Source: Paracoccus cavernae
Lineage (GTDB): Bacteria > Pseudomonadota > Alphaproteobacteria > Rhodobacterales > Rhodobacteraceae
Direction: 5' to 3'
NCBI GenBank assembly: GCA_030410095.1
Contig: JAUFRC010000001.1
Location: 3,366,501 to 3,430,500 of the forward strand
Length of the DNA stretch: 64,000 bases
Part shown: piece by piece, positions 1-9,064 of the stretch
Layout: each line of letters starts with the position of its first letter
Numbering within the stretch: the first letter of the stretch is position 1
Notes under the pieces: model-generated
What the model was told of the DNA's origin: nothing
What the model saw: the letters and a program-made list of their open reading frames with translations, nothing else
The model's database searches: none
Translations under genes and position numbers: made by a program

Positions 1-135
1 GGCATCCGCATCGACCATCTTCTGCTCAGCCCCGAGGCGGCCGATCTGATGGTGGATGCCGGCGTCGACCGCGACCAGCGCGCCGCCGAAAAGCCGAGCG
101 ATCATGTCCCCGTCTGGGTCGAACTCGCTGCCTGA
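1..135 (+). CDS. xthA: Exodeoxyribonuclease III, C-terminal end (partial)
   Basis: The window opens inside a gene whose last 44 codons read GIRIDHLLLSPEAADLM, then a short linker and a C-terminal SDHVPVWVEL. Established: in the ExoIII/APE family of Mg-dependent AP endonucleases and 3'-5' exonucleases, RIDHLLLS precedes the catalytic Asp-His pair, seen here as SDH. The enzyme repairs abasic sites in the cytoplasm. Only the 3' end is present, so length and start cannot be judged. The gene ends in TGA and converges on the CsbD-like operon. Confidence 0.85.
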   Translation, partial: GIRIDHLLLSPEAADLMVDAGVDRDQRAAEKPSDHVPVWVELAA

Positions 136-195
136 GGCCTGCGCCCTGCGGTGACGCAATCGCGATCTTTCATGTCCCAATATCCCCGGGGAGGA

Positions 196-227
196 GAGGC
201 ATTCGTCCCTAGAGGACGAAATGCCTC
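196..227. terminator. Hairpin between convergent xthA and CsbD-like gene
   Basis: GAGGCATTCGTCC and GGACGAAATGCCTC form a 13-bp stem with a one-base bulge and a 5-nt loop, between two convergent genes. There is no T-run on either side, so termination activity is inferred from position. Confidence 0.45.
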
Positions 228-294
228 GCCGGGGCGGAAGCCCCGACCTTCGATCCGCCTGACCCGCGCATGGCGCAGCGGCCCAGGCGCGTGC

Positions 295-631
295 TCAGTC
301 GTTGTCTTCGTTGTCGTAATCGTCGTCGCCGAACAAAGCGTCGTCATCGCTTTCGTCTTCGCCCTCGGGGACGAACTTCGACGAAAAGGCCATCGAACGG
401 TCGTTATGGCTCGGGTCCATGACGACATCCGAGGAATCTCCCCGAGAGCCATTCGCGGATCTCGTCGCGGGCCTCGCGTGGGTCTTGTTCGGTGACTTCG
501 GCGATATAGGCGATGAAGGCGCGCTGGTCGCCGTCGATTTCCTCAAGCTCGTTCTCGTCGACATCGGGCCACTTTTCCGAAATCGCGTCGAAGAAGGCGG
601 ACCAATTGTCCTGAACCTGCTGCCATTTCAT
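295..631 (-). CDS. CsbD-like small stress protein (frame broken once)
   Basis: ATG at 629-631 begins MKWQQVQDNWSAFFDAISEKW, followed by DVDENELEEIDGDQ and a helical DEIREWLSG. This matches the CsbD/UPF0337 pattern of a short soluble helical protein often induced by general stress. At about 440 the frame shifts; the continuation DSSDVVMDPSHNDRSMAF ends in an acidic tail (DESDDDALFGDDDYDNED) before TGA at 295, an unusual extension for the family. The ATG shares its A with the TGA of the upstream lipoprotein gene (TGATG), so translation is probably coupled. AGGAGG lies just upstream. One extra base near 440 explains the break. Confidence 0.6.
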
Positions 632-764
632 CAGTAGCCTCCTCCCGAGACACCCCTTGGACCAGACGCGAAGCGCCGGTGATATCCTCTCCGACACCAG
701 CAACCGTATTGCAGCCGGACAGTGTGAGCGTCGCCAAAATTGCGGCGGTGAACAGACGTTTCAT
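631..764 (-). CDS. Entericidin-like small lipoprotein
   Basis: From ATG at 762-764, with AGGAGAAGG upstream, the product starts MKRLFTAAILATLTLSGCNT. That is a signal peptide with lipobox LSGC, then the NTVAGVGEDITGASR segment typical of EcnA/EcnB entericidins, short outer-membrane lipoproteins. The direct frame would run on into the next gene; adding one G in the GGGG run near 655 gives an ending GVSGGGY and a TGA that overlaps the next ATG. The start overlaps the stop of the yejA-like gene (ATGA), making a three-gene coupled unit. The C-terminus depends on that correction. Confidence 0.6.
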
Positions 765-2608
765 TCCTTCTCCTCTTGCCACCAGAGTTCCGGCAGGAAC
801 CCCGGCCAATCGCCGTAAAGCGGTATGCGTTCAGGATAATGCAGGTCCGATAGATGGGCCAAGCGCGAAATCCTAGAGTAACTGACAGGCACAACGTAAC
901 GACCGGCGGTTAAGATCCGGTCAAGCGCACGCACCGCGGCACGGTAGTTTTCAGGCGATCCGTGGTCAGCATCTCGGTAATCATGGCTTCGGCGGCGGGC
1001 GAATCCATCCCCATCCAGTTCTTCGTCCCCGGCTGCGTCACGCCATCGTGACCCCAGTAAAGCCGCTGCTCGTTGCCCGGAGAGAGCGAAAGCGCCCGTT
1101 CGTACCATGTCATGTCGAATTGGTAGTTGTTCGTGCGCTCGATGAACTGGGCCGAATCGAGCAGGGTGATCCGCGCCTCCATCCCGAGATTGCGCAGGGA
1201 TTGGGTGTAGATATCGACGATCTGGCGGGTCTCGGAGCTGGTGCGCATCGCCGAGCCCGACTGGTTGAGAAGGATCTCGAAGCGGAACGGCTGGTCCTCG
1301 CCGTTGCGCAAAATGCCGTCTTCGTGGACCGTCCATCCGGCCTCCGCCAACAGCGCCACCGCGCGCCGGATGCCCGCACGGTCGAGAACGCGGGGGCCGC
1401 CTTCGGGCAGGCTGTAGCCCTCGATCGTGCCATAGGGCAGCTCGGCCGCGAAGGGGCAAGAAGTTCGGCCTCGCGGCCCGAGGCGGGGCCGTGGTCCATG
1501 GCGAGATCCGAATTCGCGAAATAGCTGGTGACGCGCGGATCGGTGCCGCCGGTCAGGGTCTGGTTGATGAATTCGAAGTTGAAGGCTTCGATCATGGCCT
1601 GCCGCACGCGCCAATCTCCGAACAGCGGATTGCGGGTGTTCATCACCAGCCCCATGATCCCCGAAGGCCGGTGATGCGGGATCTCGCTTTTGGTCACACT
1701 GCCGTCGCTCACGGCGGGAAAGGTGAAATCGCGGTCCCATTTCGCGGCCACCAGCTCGCGCCAGACGTCGATCTCGCCGGCCTTGAAGGCCTCGAACATG
1801 GCCGAGGCATCGCCGAAATAATCGTAGCGGATCTCGTCGAGGTTGTTGAGGCCGCGCATGACCGGCAGGTCCTTGCCCCAGTAATCGGGATTGCGGCGGA
1901 AGGTGATGCGGCGGCCCGGATCGACGCTGTCGACGACATAGGGGCCGGTGCCGATGGGCACATCGAGGCTGGATTGGCTGAAATCCTTGCCCTCCCATTG
2001 CGCCTTTTTCAGGATCGGGCGCATGCCCATCAGCAAGGGCAGTTCGCGGTCGATCTCGGTAAAGGAAAAGCGGACCGAGCGCGGGCCGGTCTGGGCCATT
2101 TCGGCGACTTTCGACCAGACGCCGCGATAGCGCGGGTGGCCCTGCGTTCCGAGGGTCTCGTAGGACCACATCACATCTTCGACAGTCACGGGGCTGCCGT
2201 CGGAAAAACGGGCCTCGGGGCGCAAGGTGAACTCGACCCAGGACCCGTCCGGCGCCGTCTCGGCGCTTTCCGCAAGCAGTCCGTAGAGGGTGAAGGGCTC
2301 GTCGATCGAGCGGTACATCAGGCTCTCGGTGACGTGAACGCCAACCGACCAGACGGGGTTTCCCATCAAAACCCAAGGTTTCAGCGAGTTGAAATTCCCT
2401 GCCTCGCCGAACCGATCGAGCCGCCCTTGGGCGCATCGGCCCGCGCATAGGGCAGGGATTCGAAATCGGCGGAAAGGGCCGGTTCTCCATAGATTGCAAG
2501 GGCATGGGACGGTTCGGCAAGGCTTGCCAGCGGCATCCCTGCAACACCAAGAAAAACCGCCACAATTCGCAGAATCGCGGATTCGTTAGAAATTTTGAAG
2601 AATCGCAT
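761..2608 (-). CDS. Periplasmic peptide-binding protein of ABC transporter, YejA-like (three frame breaks)
   Basis: A family-5 solute-binding protein of about 615 residues. It starts MRFFKISNESAILRIVAVFL with a signal peptide cleaved near SLA-EP, then SHALAIYGEPAL and the YejA-type PYARADAPKGGSI. Later landmarks are VWSVGVHVTESL, ARFSDGSPVTVEDV, IGTGPYVVDS, FRRNPDYWGKDLP and a C-terminal WPGFLPELWW. Homologues deliver oligopeptides (microcin C-type uptake) to YejBEF permeases, which are not in this window. Frames break near 2412, 1452 and 958; each is repaired by one added base and then reads family-like sequence straight through. The gene is first in an operon with the entericidin-like and CsbD-like genes. 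Confidence 0.8.
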
Positions 2609-2690
2609 ACGAGTCCCGCCCGGTTTTTCTTATTTGTCTTGCCTCGGGATGCAGATTACCGCGCGCTTAACCGAGTGGCAAACTTCCTCC

Positions 2691-2719
2691 TTGGACTCAG
2701 AGGGGAAAAAGCATATAGA
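2691..2719 (+). promoter_or_regulatory. Sigma70-type promoter for candidate small RNA
   Basis: TTGGAC (2691-2696), a 17-nt spacer and TATAGA (2714-2719) form a good housekeeping promoter pointing right. No plus-strand protein gene starts until 2864, and a strong terminator intervenes at 2774-2799. The expected transcription start is A2726. Confidence 0.55.
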
Positions 2720-2725
2720 TAAGGC

Positions 2726-2799
2726 ACTGCTCGATAGGTTTCTTGCCTGTATGAAACCTGCCTCATGACTTAGCGCCCGCCTTGTGCGGGCGTTTTTTT
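2726..2799 (+). ncRNA. Candidate small RNA, about 74 nt, family unknown
   Basis: Between the promoter above and a terminator lies a short non-coding stretch with two hairpins. AGGTTTC (2736-2742) pairs perfectly with GAAACCT (2753-2759) around a 10-nt loop TTGCCTGTAT. CGCCCGC (2774-2780) pairs with GCGGGCG (2786-2792), followed by seven T. A promoter, an internal stem-loop and an intrinsic terminator make a complete small-RNA unit. The anti-Shine-Dalgarno-like CTTCCTCCTT at 2683-2692 lies just upstream of the predicted start and overlaps the -35. I do not recognise a described family. The unit could instead be a leader decoy for bdhA, but the terminator argues against that. Confidence 0.5.
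2774..2799 (+). terminator. Rho-independent terminator of the candidate sRNA
   Basis: A 7-bp perfect GC stem (CGCCCGC/GCGGGCG) with a 5-nt loop, followed by TTTTTTT. No plus-strand coding gene lies upstream that it could serve. Confidence 0.8.
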
Positions 2800-2863
2800 A
2801 TGCGGAACTTGTCCCCGCAGCATAGGGTTCATGCTGCATATGCAAACGAAATTGGGGATCGTC

Positions 2864-3645
2864 ATGTTCGAGAAGTTCCTGGCCGGAAAGACGGCTGTCG
2901 TGACCGGGTCGAATTCGGGGATTGGCTTGGGTGTCGCGCACGAGCTTGCCCGTGCCGGTGCGGATCTTGTCATCAACAGCTTCACCGATGCGCCCGAGGA
3001 TCACGCTCTGGCCGAGGCTCTGGCCAAAGAGCATGGCGTCAAGGTTCGCTATATCCAGGCCGATATGTCGAAAGGCGCGGAATGCCGTGCCCTGATCGAA
3101 AAGGCGGGGGTTTGCGATATTCTGGTGAATAACGCGGGCATCCAATATGTCGCGCCGATCGACGAGTTTCCGGTCGAGAAATGGGATGCGATCATCGCGA
3201 TCAACCTGTCCTCGGCCTTCCACACCACAGCCGTCGCGCTGCCGATGATGCGCAAGGCCGGCTGGGGCCGCATCGTCAACATCGCCTCGGCCCATGGTTT
3301 GCGTGCCTCGGAGTTCAAATCGGCCTATGTCGCGGCGAAGCACGGCGTGGTCGGGCTGACCAAGACGACCGCGCTCGAGACCGCGCGCGAGCCGATCACC
3401 GCCAATGCGATCTGTCCGGGCTATGTTCTGACGCCGATCGTCGAGAAGCAGATCCCCGACCAGATGAAGGCCCACAACATGAGCCGCGAGGATGTGATCG
3501 CGAAGGTGATGTTGCAGCGCCAACCCTCGGGCGAGTTCGCGACGACGGCGCAGATGGGGGGACGGCGGTGTTTTTGTGCTCGCCGGCCGCCGACCAGATC
3601 ACCGGCACGACGATTTCCGTTGATGGCGGCTGGACCGCGATGTGA
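2864..3645 (+). CDS. bdhA: 3-hydroxybutyrate dehydrogenase (SDR family)
   Basis: A short-chain dehydrogenase that interconverts (R)-3-hydroxybutyrate and acetoacetate with NAD, the last step in using PHB-derived hydroxybutyrate. It starts MFEKFLAGKTAVVTG, with the NAD-binding GSNSGIGLG, then DILVNNAGIQYV, catalytic Ser in NIASAHG, and YVAAKHG (Tyr/Lys). The C-terminus SPAADQITGTTISVDGGW is typical, and the corrected length (about 260 residues) fits the family. The frame breaks in a G-run at 3556-3561; one extra G gives TAQMGGTAVFLCSP. ATG 2864 gives the family-like N-terminus. It converges on thyX across a bidirectional terminator. Confidence 0.88.
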
Positions 3646-3672
3646 TCGCCGGAAAACGGGTATTTATGTGAT

Positions 3673-3710
3673 GAAGAAAGCGGGCAGGGGGAACTCTGCC
3701 CGCTTTCTTC
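3673..3710. terminator. Bidirectional terminator between bdhA and thyX
   Basis: A 15-bp perfect inverted repeat, GAAGAAAGCGGGCAG with CTGCCCGCTTTCTTC, and an 8-nt loop, with A-rich and T-rich flanks on each strand. It sits 28 bp past bdhA and 20 bp past thyX. Confidence 0.85.
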
Positions 3711-3730
3711 TGTGCGTGACGGGCCGTGGA

Positions 3731-4634
3731 TCAGCCCCAGACCGCTTCGAATTCGCGCCACTCGCCTTTGCTGAGGCCCGAGTTCTCGAAGGTCACCGTT
3801 TCGCCTGCGAGGCGGCGTTTGATGATCTCGATCCCTTTGCCCGAAAGCTGCGTGCCGCCGAGGCGGTAATCCTCGAAGGCGCCATAGGCGAAGGGCACCC
3901 AATCCTTGACGATCTGGCCCATGGTTTCGGCATAGACGCGGATTTCGTATTGGGCATGGGGGTCGGCGCGCAGGCGCAGGAAGTGGAAGAGGTTGTGCAG
4001 ATCCACCTTCCAATACCATTGCGTATAGATATTGGCGGGCAGGTTCATGCGGGCCAGTTCGCGCGCGAGGCCCTGCTGGCCGTCCTGGCTGAGCATGGAT
4101 TCGTAGCTGTCGTAGCTGCGCATCGCGTCTTCGCGCAAAGGTCGAGGACGCGGGCGGCCTCTTCGCCTTGCAGCGTCTGGCCGCGGCCCTGATTGTTCAC
4201 CGTCGATTGCGCGGCGAGCTGTTCGGGGGCGGGGATGTAGAATTCGCGGTCGAGGATCGAGTAGCGCGCCGAATATTCGTTCACATTGGCGGTGCGGTGG
4301 CGGATCCATTGGCGGGCGACGAAGACCGGCAATTTGACGTGGAATTTGACTTCGCACATCTCGAACGGGGTCGAGTGCCAGTGGCGCATGAGATAGCGGA
4401 TCAGGCCTTCGTCATTGCTGACCGATTTGGTGCCGCGGCCGTAGCTGACGCGGGCGGCCTGCGTGATCGCGCTGTCGTCGCCCATATAGTCGATGACGCG
4501 GACAAGGCCGTGATCAAGGACCGGATGGGCGGTATAGAGATGCTTTTCCATCCCCGGGAAACCGCGCGCAGGGTCGGCTGCGGATGGGCACGCTGCTCGT
4601 CGATTTCGGCTTGCTGTTCGGGGGTCAGGGGCAT
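3731..4634 (-). CDS. thyX: Flavin-dependent thymidylate synthase (two frame breaks)
   Basis: ThyX makes dTMP from dUMP using FAD and methylene-tetrahydrofolate. The signature [11 protein letters not shown] (RHR, seven residues, Ser) is present, preceded by [19 protein letters not shown] and followed by [18 protein letters not shown]. The C-terminal part contains [20 protein letters not shown], the substrate-binding region. The start [16 protein letters not shown] at 4634 has a plausible upstream region. Frames break near 4555 and 4135; one added base at each restores continuous ThyX sequence of about 300 residues. The enzyme is essential unless a ThyA exists elsewhere, so the breaks are probably not biological. 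Confidence 0.88.
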
Positions 4635-4779
4635 CGCAGAATCCTCGTCTTTGTAGGTTCTGTTTCTGGCACCCAGGCGCTCTTCTTGCAACGTGCAACT
4701 GCCGTGACGTGAGGTGGGGGGAATTGTGTAATTTATGGCCGCGTGCCAGTCTTCGGTCAAAGTCCTCGGGAGGAAAGTG

Positions 4780-5208
4780 ATGAATATTCGCTATTTGCAC
4801 ACGATGGTGCGCGTTGCCGATCTGGAAAAGACCATGGCGTTCTTCGGCCTTCTCGGGCTGGTGGAAACGCGCAGGATCGACAACGACAAGGGCCGCTTCA
4901 CGTTGGTCTTCATGGCGCCACCCGGTCAGCCGGATACGCCGGTCGAGCTGACCTATAACTGGGACGGGGACGAGGGCCTGCCTTCGGACAGCCGCCATTT
5001 CGGCCATCTCGCCTACCGTGTCGAGAATATCTATGACCTGTGCCAGAAGCTGATGGACGCGGGTGTGGTGATCAACCGCCCGCCGCGCGACGGCCATATG
5101 GCCTTTGTGAGGAGCCCCGACAATGTTTCGATCGAGCTGCTGCAGGAGGGGGACCATCTGCCGCCGCAGGAGCCTTGGTCGAGCATGGCCAATACCGGCC
5201 ATTGGTGA
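4780..5208 (+). CDS. gloA: Lactoylglutathione lyase (glyoxalase I)
   Basis: A 142-residue vicinal-oxygen-chelate enzyme that converts the methylglyoxal-glutathione hemithioacetal to S-lactoylglutathione. Two beta-alpha-beta repeats begin at [19 protein letters not shown]; the four metal ligands are visible as His in YLHTMVRV, Glu in PVELTYN, His in FGHLAYRV and Glu in SIELLQ. GGGAGGAAAG lies upstream of ATG 4780, which sets the start. It is transcribed away from thyX and followed by a strong hairpin. Confidence 0.9.
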   Translation: MNIRYLHTMVRVADLEKTMAFFGLLGLVETRRIDNDKGRFTLVFMAPPGQPDTPVELTYNWDGDEGLPSDSRHFGHLAYRVENIYDLCQKLMDAGVVINRPPRDGHMAFVRSPDNVSIELLQEGDHLPPQEPWSSMANTGHW

Positions 5209-5222
5209 GCCCGTATGCAAGG

Positions 5223-5253
5223 GACAGGCAGCCGGATTATGCGGCTGCCTGTC
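5223..5253. terminator. 12-bp hairpin downstream of gloA
   Basis: GACAGGCAGCCG pairs perfectly with CGGCTGCCTGTC around the 7-nt loop GATTATG, 15 bp past the gloA stop. No T-run follows, so it may be a terminator or an mRNA-stabilising hairpin. Confidence 0.55.
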
Positions 5254-5351
5254 GGAAATGCGGAACCGGATGTCTCCGCGGTGATCGGCCCTGATGCGGG
5301 GGATGCGGTTCCGTTGCACCGGAAAATTCCGGCGCGTTCAAAGCTTTGTGG

Positions 5352-5855
5352 TCAGTAGATGTAGCGGATTTGTTCGGACCAGAAGCGTTCGATCCGGCGC
5401 CATTGCAGGTTGACCTGTTCGATCGCCGGATCGTCGAGAATGCCCGATGCTTCCAGCCCGTCGGCATGGGTCGCGAAAAGGGAGGCGACGGTATCGCGGA
5501 CCAATTGTCCCGAATCGGTCAGGCGCACGCGGACCGAGCGGCGGTCCGCCTCGCTGCGTTCGTGGCTAACGAAGCCCATCTGCACCAGCTTCTTGAGATT
5601 ATAGGACACGTTCGAGCCCTGATAGATCCCGCGCGAACGCAATTCGCCCGCCGACACTTCGGAAGAGCCGAGATTATACAGGATCAGCGCCTGCACCGGC
5701 GTCAGGTCGTCGCGGCCCAGACGCTCGAATTCGTCTTTGACCAGATCCAGCAAAAGCCGGTGCAGACGTTCGAGAATCTGCAGGCTTTCAAGATAGGAGC
5801 CGGTCCGGTCGCGCGCCAAGGTCGGGCGCATGGCAGAAGCAATATTCGGGGGCAT
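5352..5855 (-). CDS. MarR-family winged-helix regulator, LdtR-like
   Basis: A DNA-binding regulator. After MPPNIASAMRPTLARDRTGS comes a dimerisation helix SLQILERLHRLLLDLVKDE, then the winged helix SAGELRSRGIYQGSNVSYNL and a wing with ERSEADRRSVRVRL. The YQGSNVSYNLKKLVQMGF block is typical of LdtR-type MarR proteins of alphaproteobacteria, linked to stress and cell-wall control. ATG 5855 is chosen; an in-frame GTG at 5888 would add 11 residues. No clear operator was found. It stands alone between gloA and sdhE. Confidence 0.75.
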   Translation of the reverse strand: MPPNIASAMRPTLARDRTGSYLESLQILERLHRLLLDLVKDEFERLGRDDLTPVQALILYNLGSSEVSAGELRSRGIYQGSNVSYNLKKLVQMGFVSHERSEADRRSVRVRLTDSGQLVRDTVASLFATHADGLEASGILDDPAIEQVNLQWRRIERFWSEQIRYIY

Positions 5856-5939
5856 GAACAAATCCGTGAGTGACCAATCGCCGATCACTTTGCCCGAACT
5901 TCCCCAATCTTCGGTTAATGGCGCGCCGGAATTCGCGGA

Positions 5940-6218
5940 TCAGCGCCGCAGGCGATCAAGCGAGAAAGCCGCAATTCGGTTCAAAAGAGCCTCGAATTCC
6001 TGAGGACCCGGGGTTTCGCCACGCGAACGTGCTGTAATCCAAGGATAAAGGTCCTGATCATTTTCATTCAAAAGCTGCTCATATTCATCCAGCTCGGCCG
6101 GCGAGAGCGTCTTCAATTCGCTGTCCGAGAAGGGGCCGAGGATCAGGTCCATCTCTTTGGTGCCCCGCCGCCAGCTGCGCATCGACAGCCGTTTCAATCT
6201 TGCTTCTTCTTCGGTCAC
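5940..6218 (-). CDS. sdhE: FAD assembly factor SdhE
   Basis: A 92-residue helical protein of the SdhE/UPF0350 family, which promotes covalent flavinylation of succinate dehydrogenase. The diagnostic RSWRRGTKEMDLILG (RGxxE) is at residues 14-28, followed by YEQLLNENDQDLYPWI. Length and motif order match the family. Confidence 0.9.
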   Translation of the reverse strand: MTEEEARLKRLSMRSWRRGTKEMDLILGPFSDSELKTLSPAELDEYEQLLNENDQDLYPWITARSRGETPGPQEFEALLNRIAAFSLDRLRR

Positions 6219-6257
6219 GCTTTTGCCCCGGTTGCTTGCCCGCCCCGAGAGGCCTAA

Positions 6258-7483
<1,226 letters not shown>

Positions 7484-7518
7484 AATAAGCCGCGAGCCCG
7501 AGCCGGAATGCTCTTTCG

Positions 7519-7544
7519 GGCCGCCCCTCCGGGGCGGCCTTTTT
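7519..7544 (+). terminator. Rho-independent terminator of aspC
   Basis: GGCCGCCCC and GGGGCGGCC form a perfect 9-bp stem with a 3-nt loop, followed by TTTTT, 36 bp past the aspC stop. Confidence 0.92.
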
Positions 7545-7747
7545 CATGGGCGCGGATCGCGGGTTCTTGTCGCGGGCCAAGAGCCGCGTTCCGCGAAAGG
7601 CCCGATTTCGAGGCGGAAATTCCGCCATGCTCGCCCTGTGGTTGATCAATCTTCCTTTGCGTTCCGCGAGGTGAAATGCGCGCTGGACAAAAGCCCCATT
7701 GCTCGGGCAAGTCACATTCCAGTCAGATCAGGCAGGAGGAGAGCCCG

Positions 7748-9061
7748 ATGGATGTGATGATCGACGACGCCTTGGCGCGCGCCGGGGCGGGACGGTTCCA
7801 GAGGCGCCTGCTGGGGATTTTCGGCCTCGTCTGGACGGCGGATGCGATGCAGGTCATCGCGATCGGCTTTACTGCGGCCTCGATTGCGAAGAGCTTTGAT
7901 CTGACCGTGCCGCAGGCGCTCCAGACCGGCACCCTGTTCTTTCTGGGCATGTTTGTCGGCGCCTCGCTGTTCGGGCGCGTCGCCGACCGTATCGGCCGAC
8001 GCAAGGTGTTGTTGCTGACGGTCGCCTGCGAGGCGATCTTCGGCGTGCTGTCGGTGTTCGCGCCGAGCTTTACCGTGCTTTTGGTTTTGCGCTTCCTGAC
8101 CGGCGTCGGGGTGGGCGGCACTTTGCCCGTCGATTACGCGATGATGGCGGAGTTTCTTCCGCCCAAGAACCGCGGGCGCTGGCTGGTCTGGCTGGAGGGG
8201 TTCTGGGCGATCGGCACGATCATCGTCGCGGTGACGGCCTGGCTCGCCTCGCTTTATATCGAGGCCGACCAATGGCGCTGGATTATGGCGGTTGCGACCG
8301 TTCCGGCGGTAATCGGGGTCGGGCTGCGGCTCTGGGTGCCGGAATCGCCGATGTATCTCATCAAATCGGGCCGCGATGCCGAGGCGCGCGCCGTGATTGC
8401 GCGCGTGCTCGCGGTCAATGGTGCCGAGCCCTTCTCCGATGCGGTCCGCATCGTGCCGACGCCGACCGAATCCGATCCGAACGGGCTCTTTGGTCCCGCT
8501 TTGCGCCGCCGCACCCTGTCGATTCTGGCGGTGTGGTTTCTGGTGTCGCTGTCCTATTACGGCGTCTTTGTCTGGCTGCCGCCGCAGCTAGCGGGCGGTG
8601 GTTTCGGCTTTGTGCGTGGCTACGGCTTCCTTGTGCTGATGGCTCTGGCCCAGATCCCCGGCTATGCTTTGGCCGCCCATGGGGTCGAGACCTGGGGCCG
8701 CCGTCCGACGCTGCAGCTCTTTCTCGTGCTTTCGGCGCTCGGCTGCCTGCTGTTCACCATCGCGAGCGGGCCGGTCATGATCGCGGCCTCGCTGCTTCTG
8801 ATGAGCTTTGCGCTTCTGGGGACATGGGGCGCGCTTTACGCCTATACGCCCGAGCTATACCCGACCGGCCTGCGCGGCTCCGGCATGGGGACGGCGGGCG
8901 CGGTGGCGCGCGTTGGCGGGCTGCTTGCCCCCTCGCTTCTCGGCTCGATCATCGCACAGGGCTTTGGCGTGGCGATCGGCCTTTTCGCGGGGCTCTTGCT
9001 GCTCGCGGCGGTGCTGACCCTTCTGATCGGCGTCGAGACGCGCAACCGCTCGATCGGTTAG
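7748..9061 (+). CDS. MFS transporter, 12 transmembrane segments
   Basis: A major facilitator protein of 437 residues. Two six-helix halves are separated by a cytoplasmic loop (about residues 200-255). The MFS motif GRVADRIGRRKVLLL follows helix 2, and RFLTGVGVGGTLPVDY (helix 4) with PESPMYL resembles the sugar/aromatic-acid and NiaP-like branch. AGGAGGAG upstream supports ATG 7748. The substrate is not visible; the neighbouring aldehyde dehydrogenase hints at aromatic compounds, but the two genes converge and need not be linked. Confidence 0.85.
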   Translation: MDVMIDDALARAGAGRFQRRLLGIFGLVWTADAMQVIAIGFTAASIAKSFDLTVPQALQTGTLFFLGMFVGASLFGRVADRIGRRKVLLLTVACEAIFGVLSVFAPSFTVLLVLRFLTGVGVGGTLPVDYAMMAEFLPPKNRGRWLVWLEGFWAIGTIIVAVTAWLASLYIEADQWRWIMAVATVPAVIGVGLRLWVPESPMYLIKSGRDAEARAVIARVLAVNGAEPFSDAVRIVPTPTESDPNGLFGPALRRRTLSILAVWFLVSLSYYGVFVWLPPQLAGGGFGFVRGYGFLVLMALAQIPGYALAAHGVETWGRRPTLQLFLVLSALGCLLFTIASGPVMIAASLLLMSFALLGTWGALYAYTPELYPTGLRGSGMGTAGAVARVGGLLAPSLLGSIIAQGFGVAIGLFAGLLLLAAVLTLLIGVETRNRSIG

Positions 9062-9064
9062 GAC

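Noticed and set aside
910-2565. 551-codon minus-strand frame starting in the yejA-like gene
   Set aside because: Its first two thirds are an arginine/proline-rich shadow; only the last third is the true yejA frame after a frame break, so it is not a separate gene.
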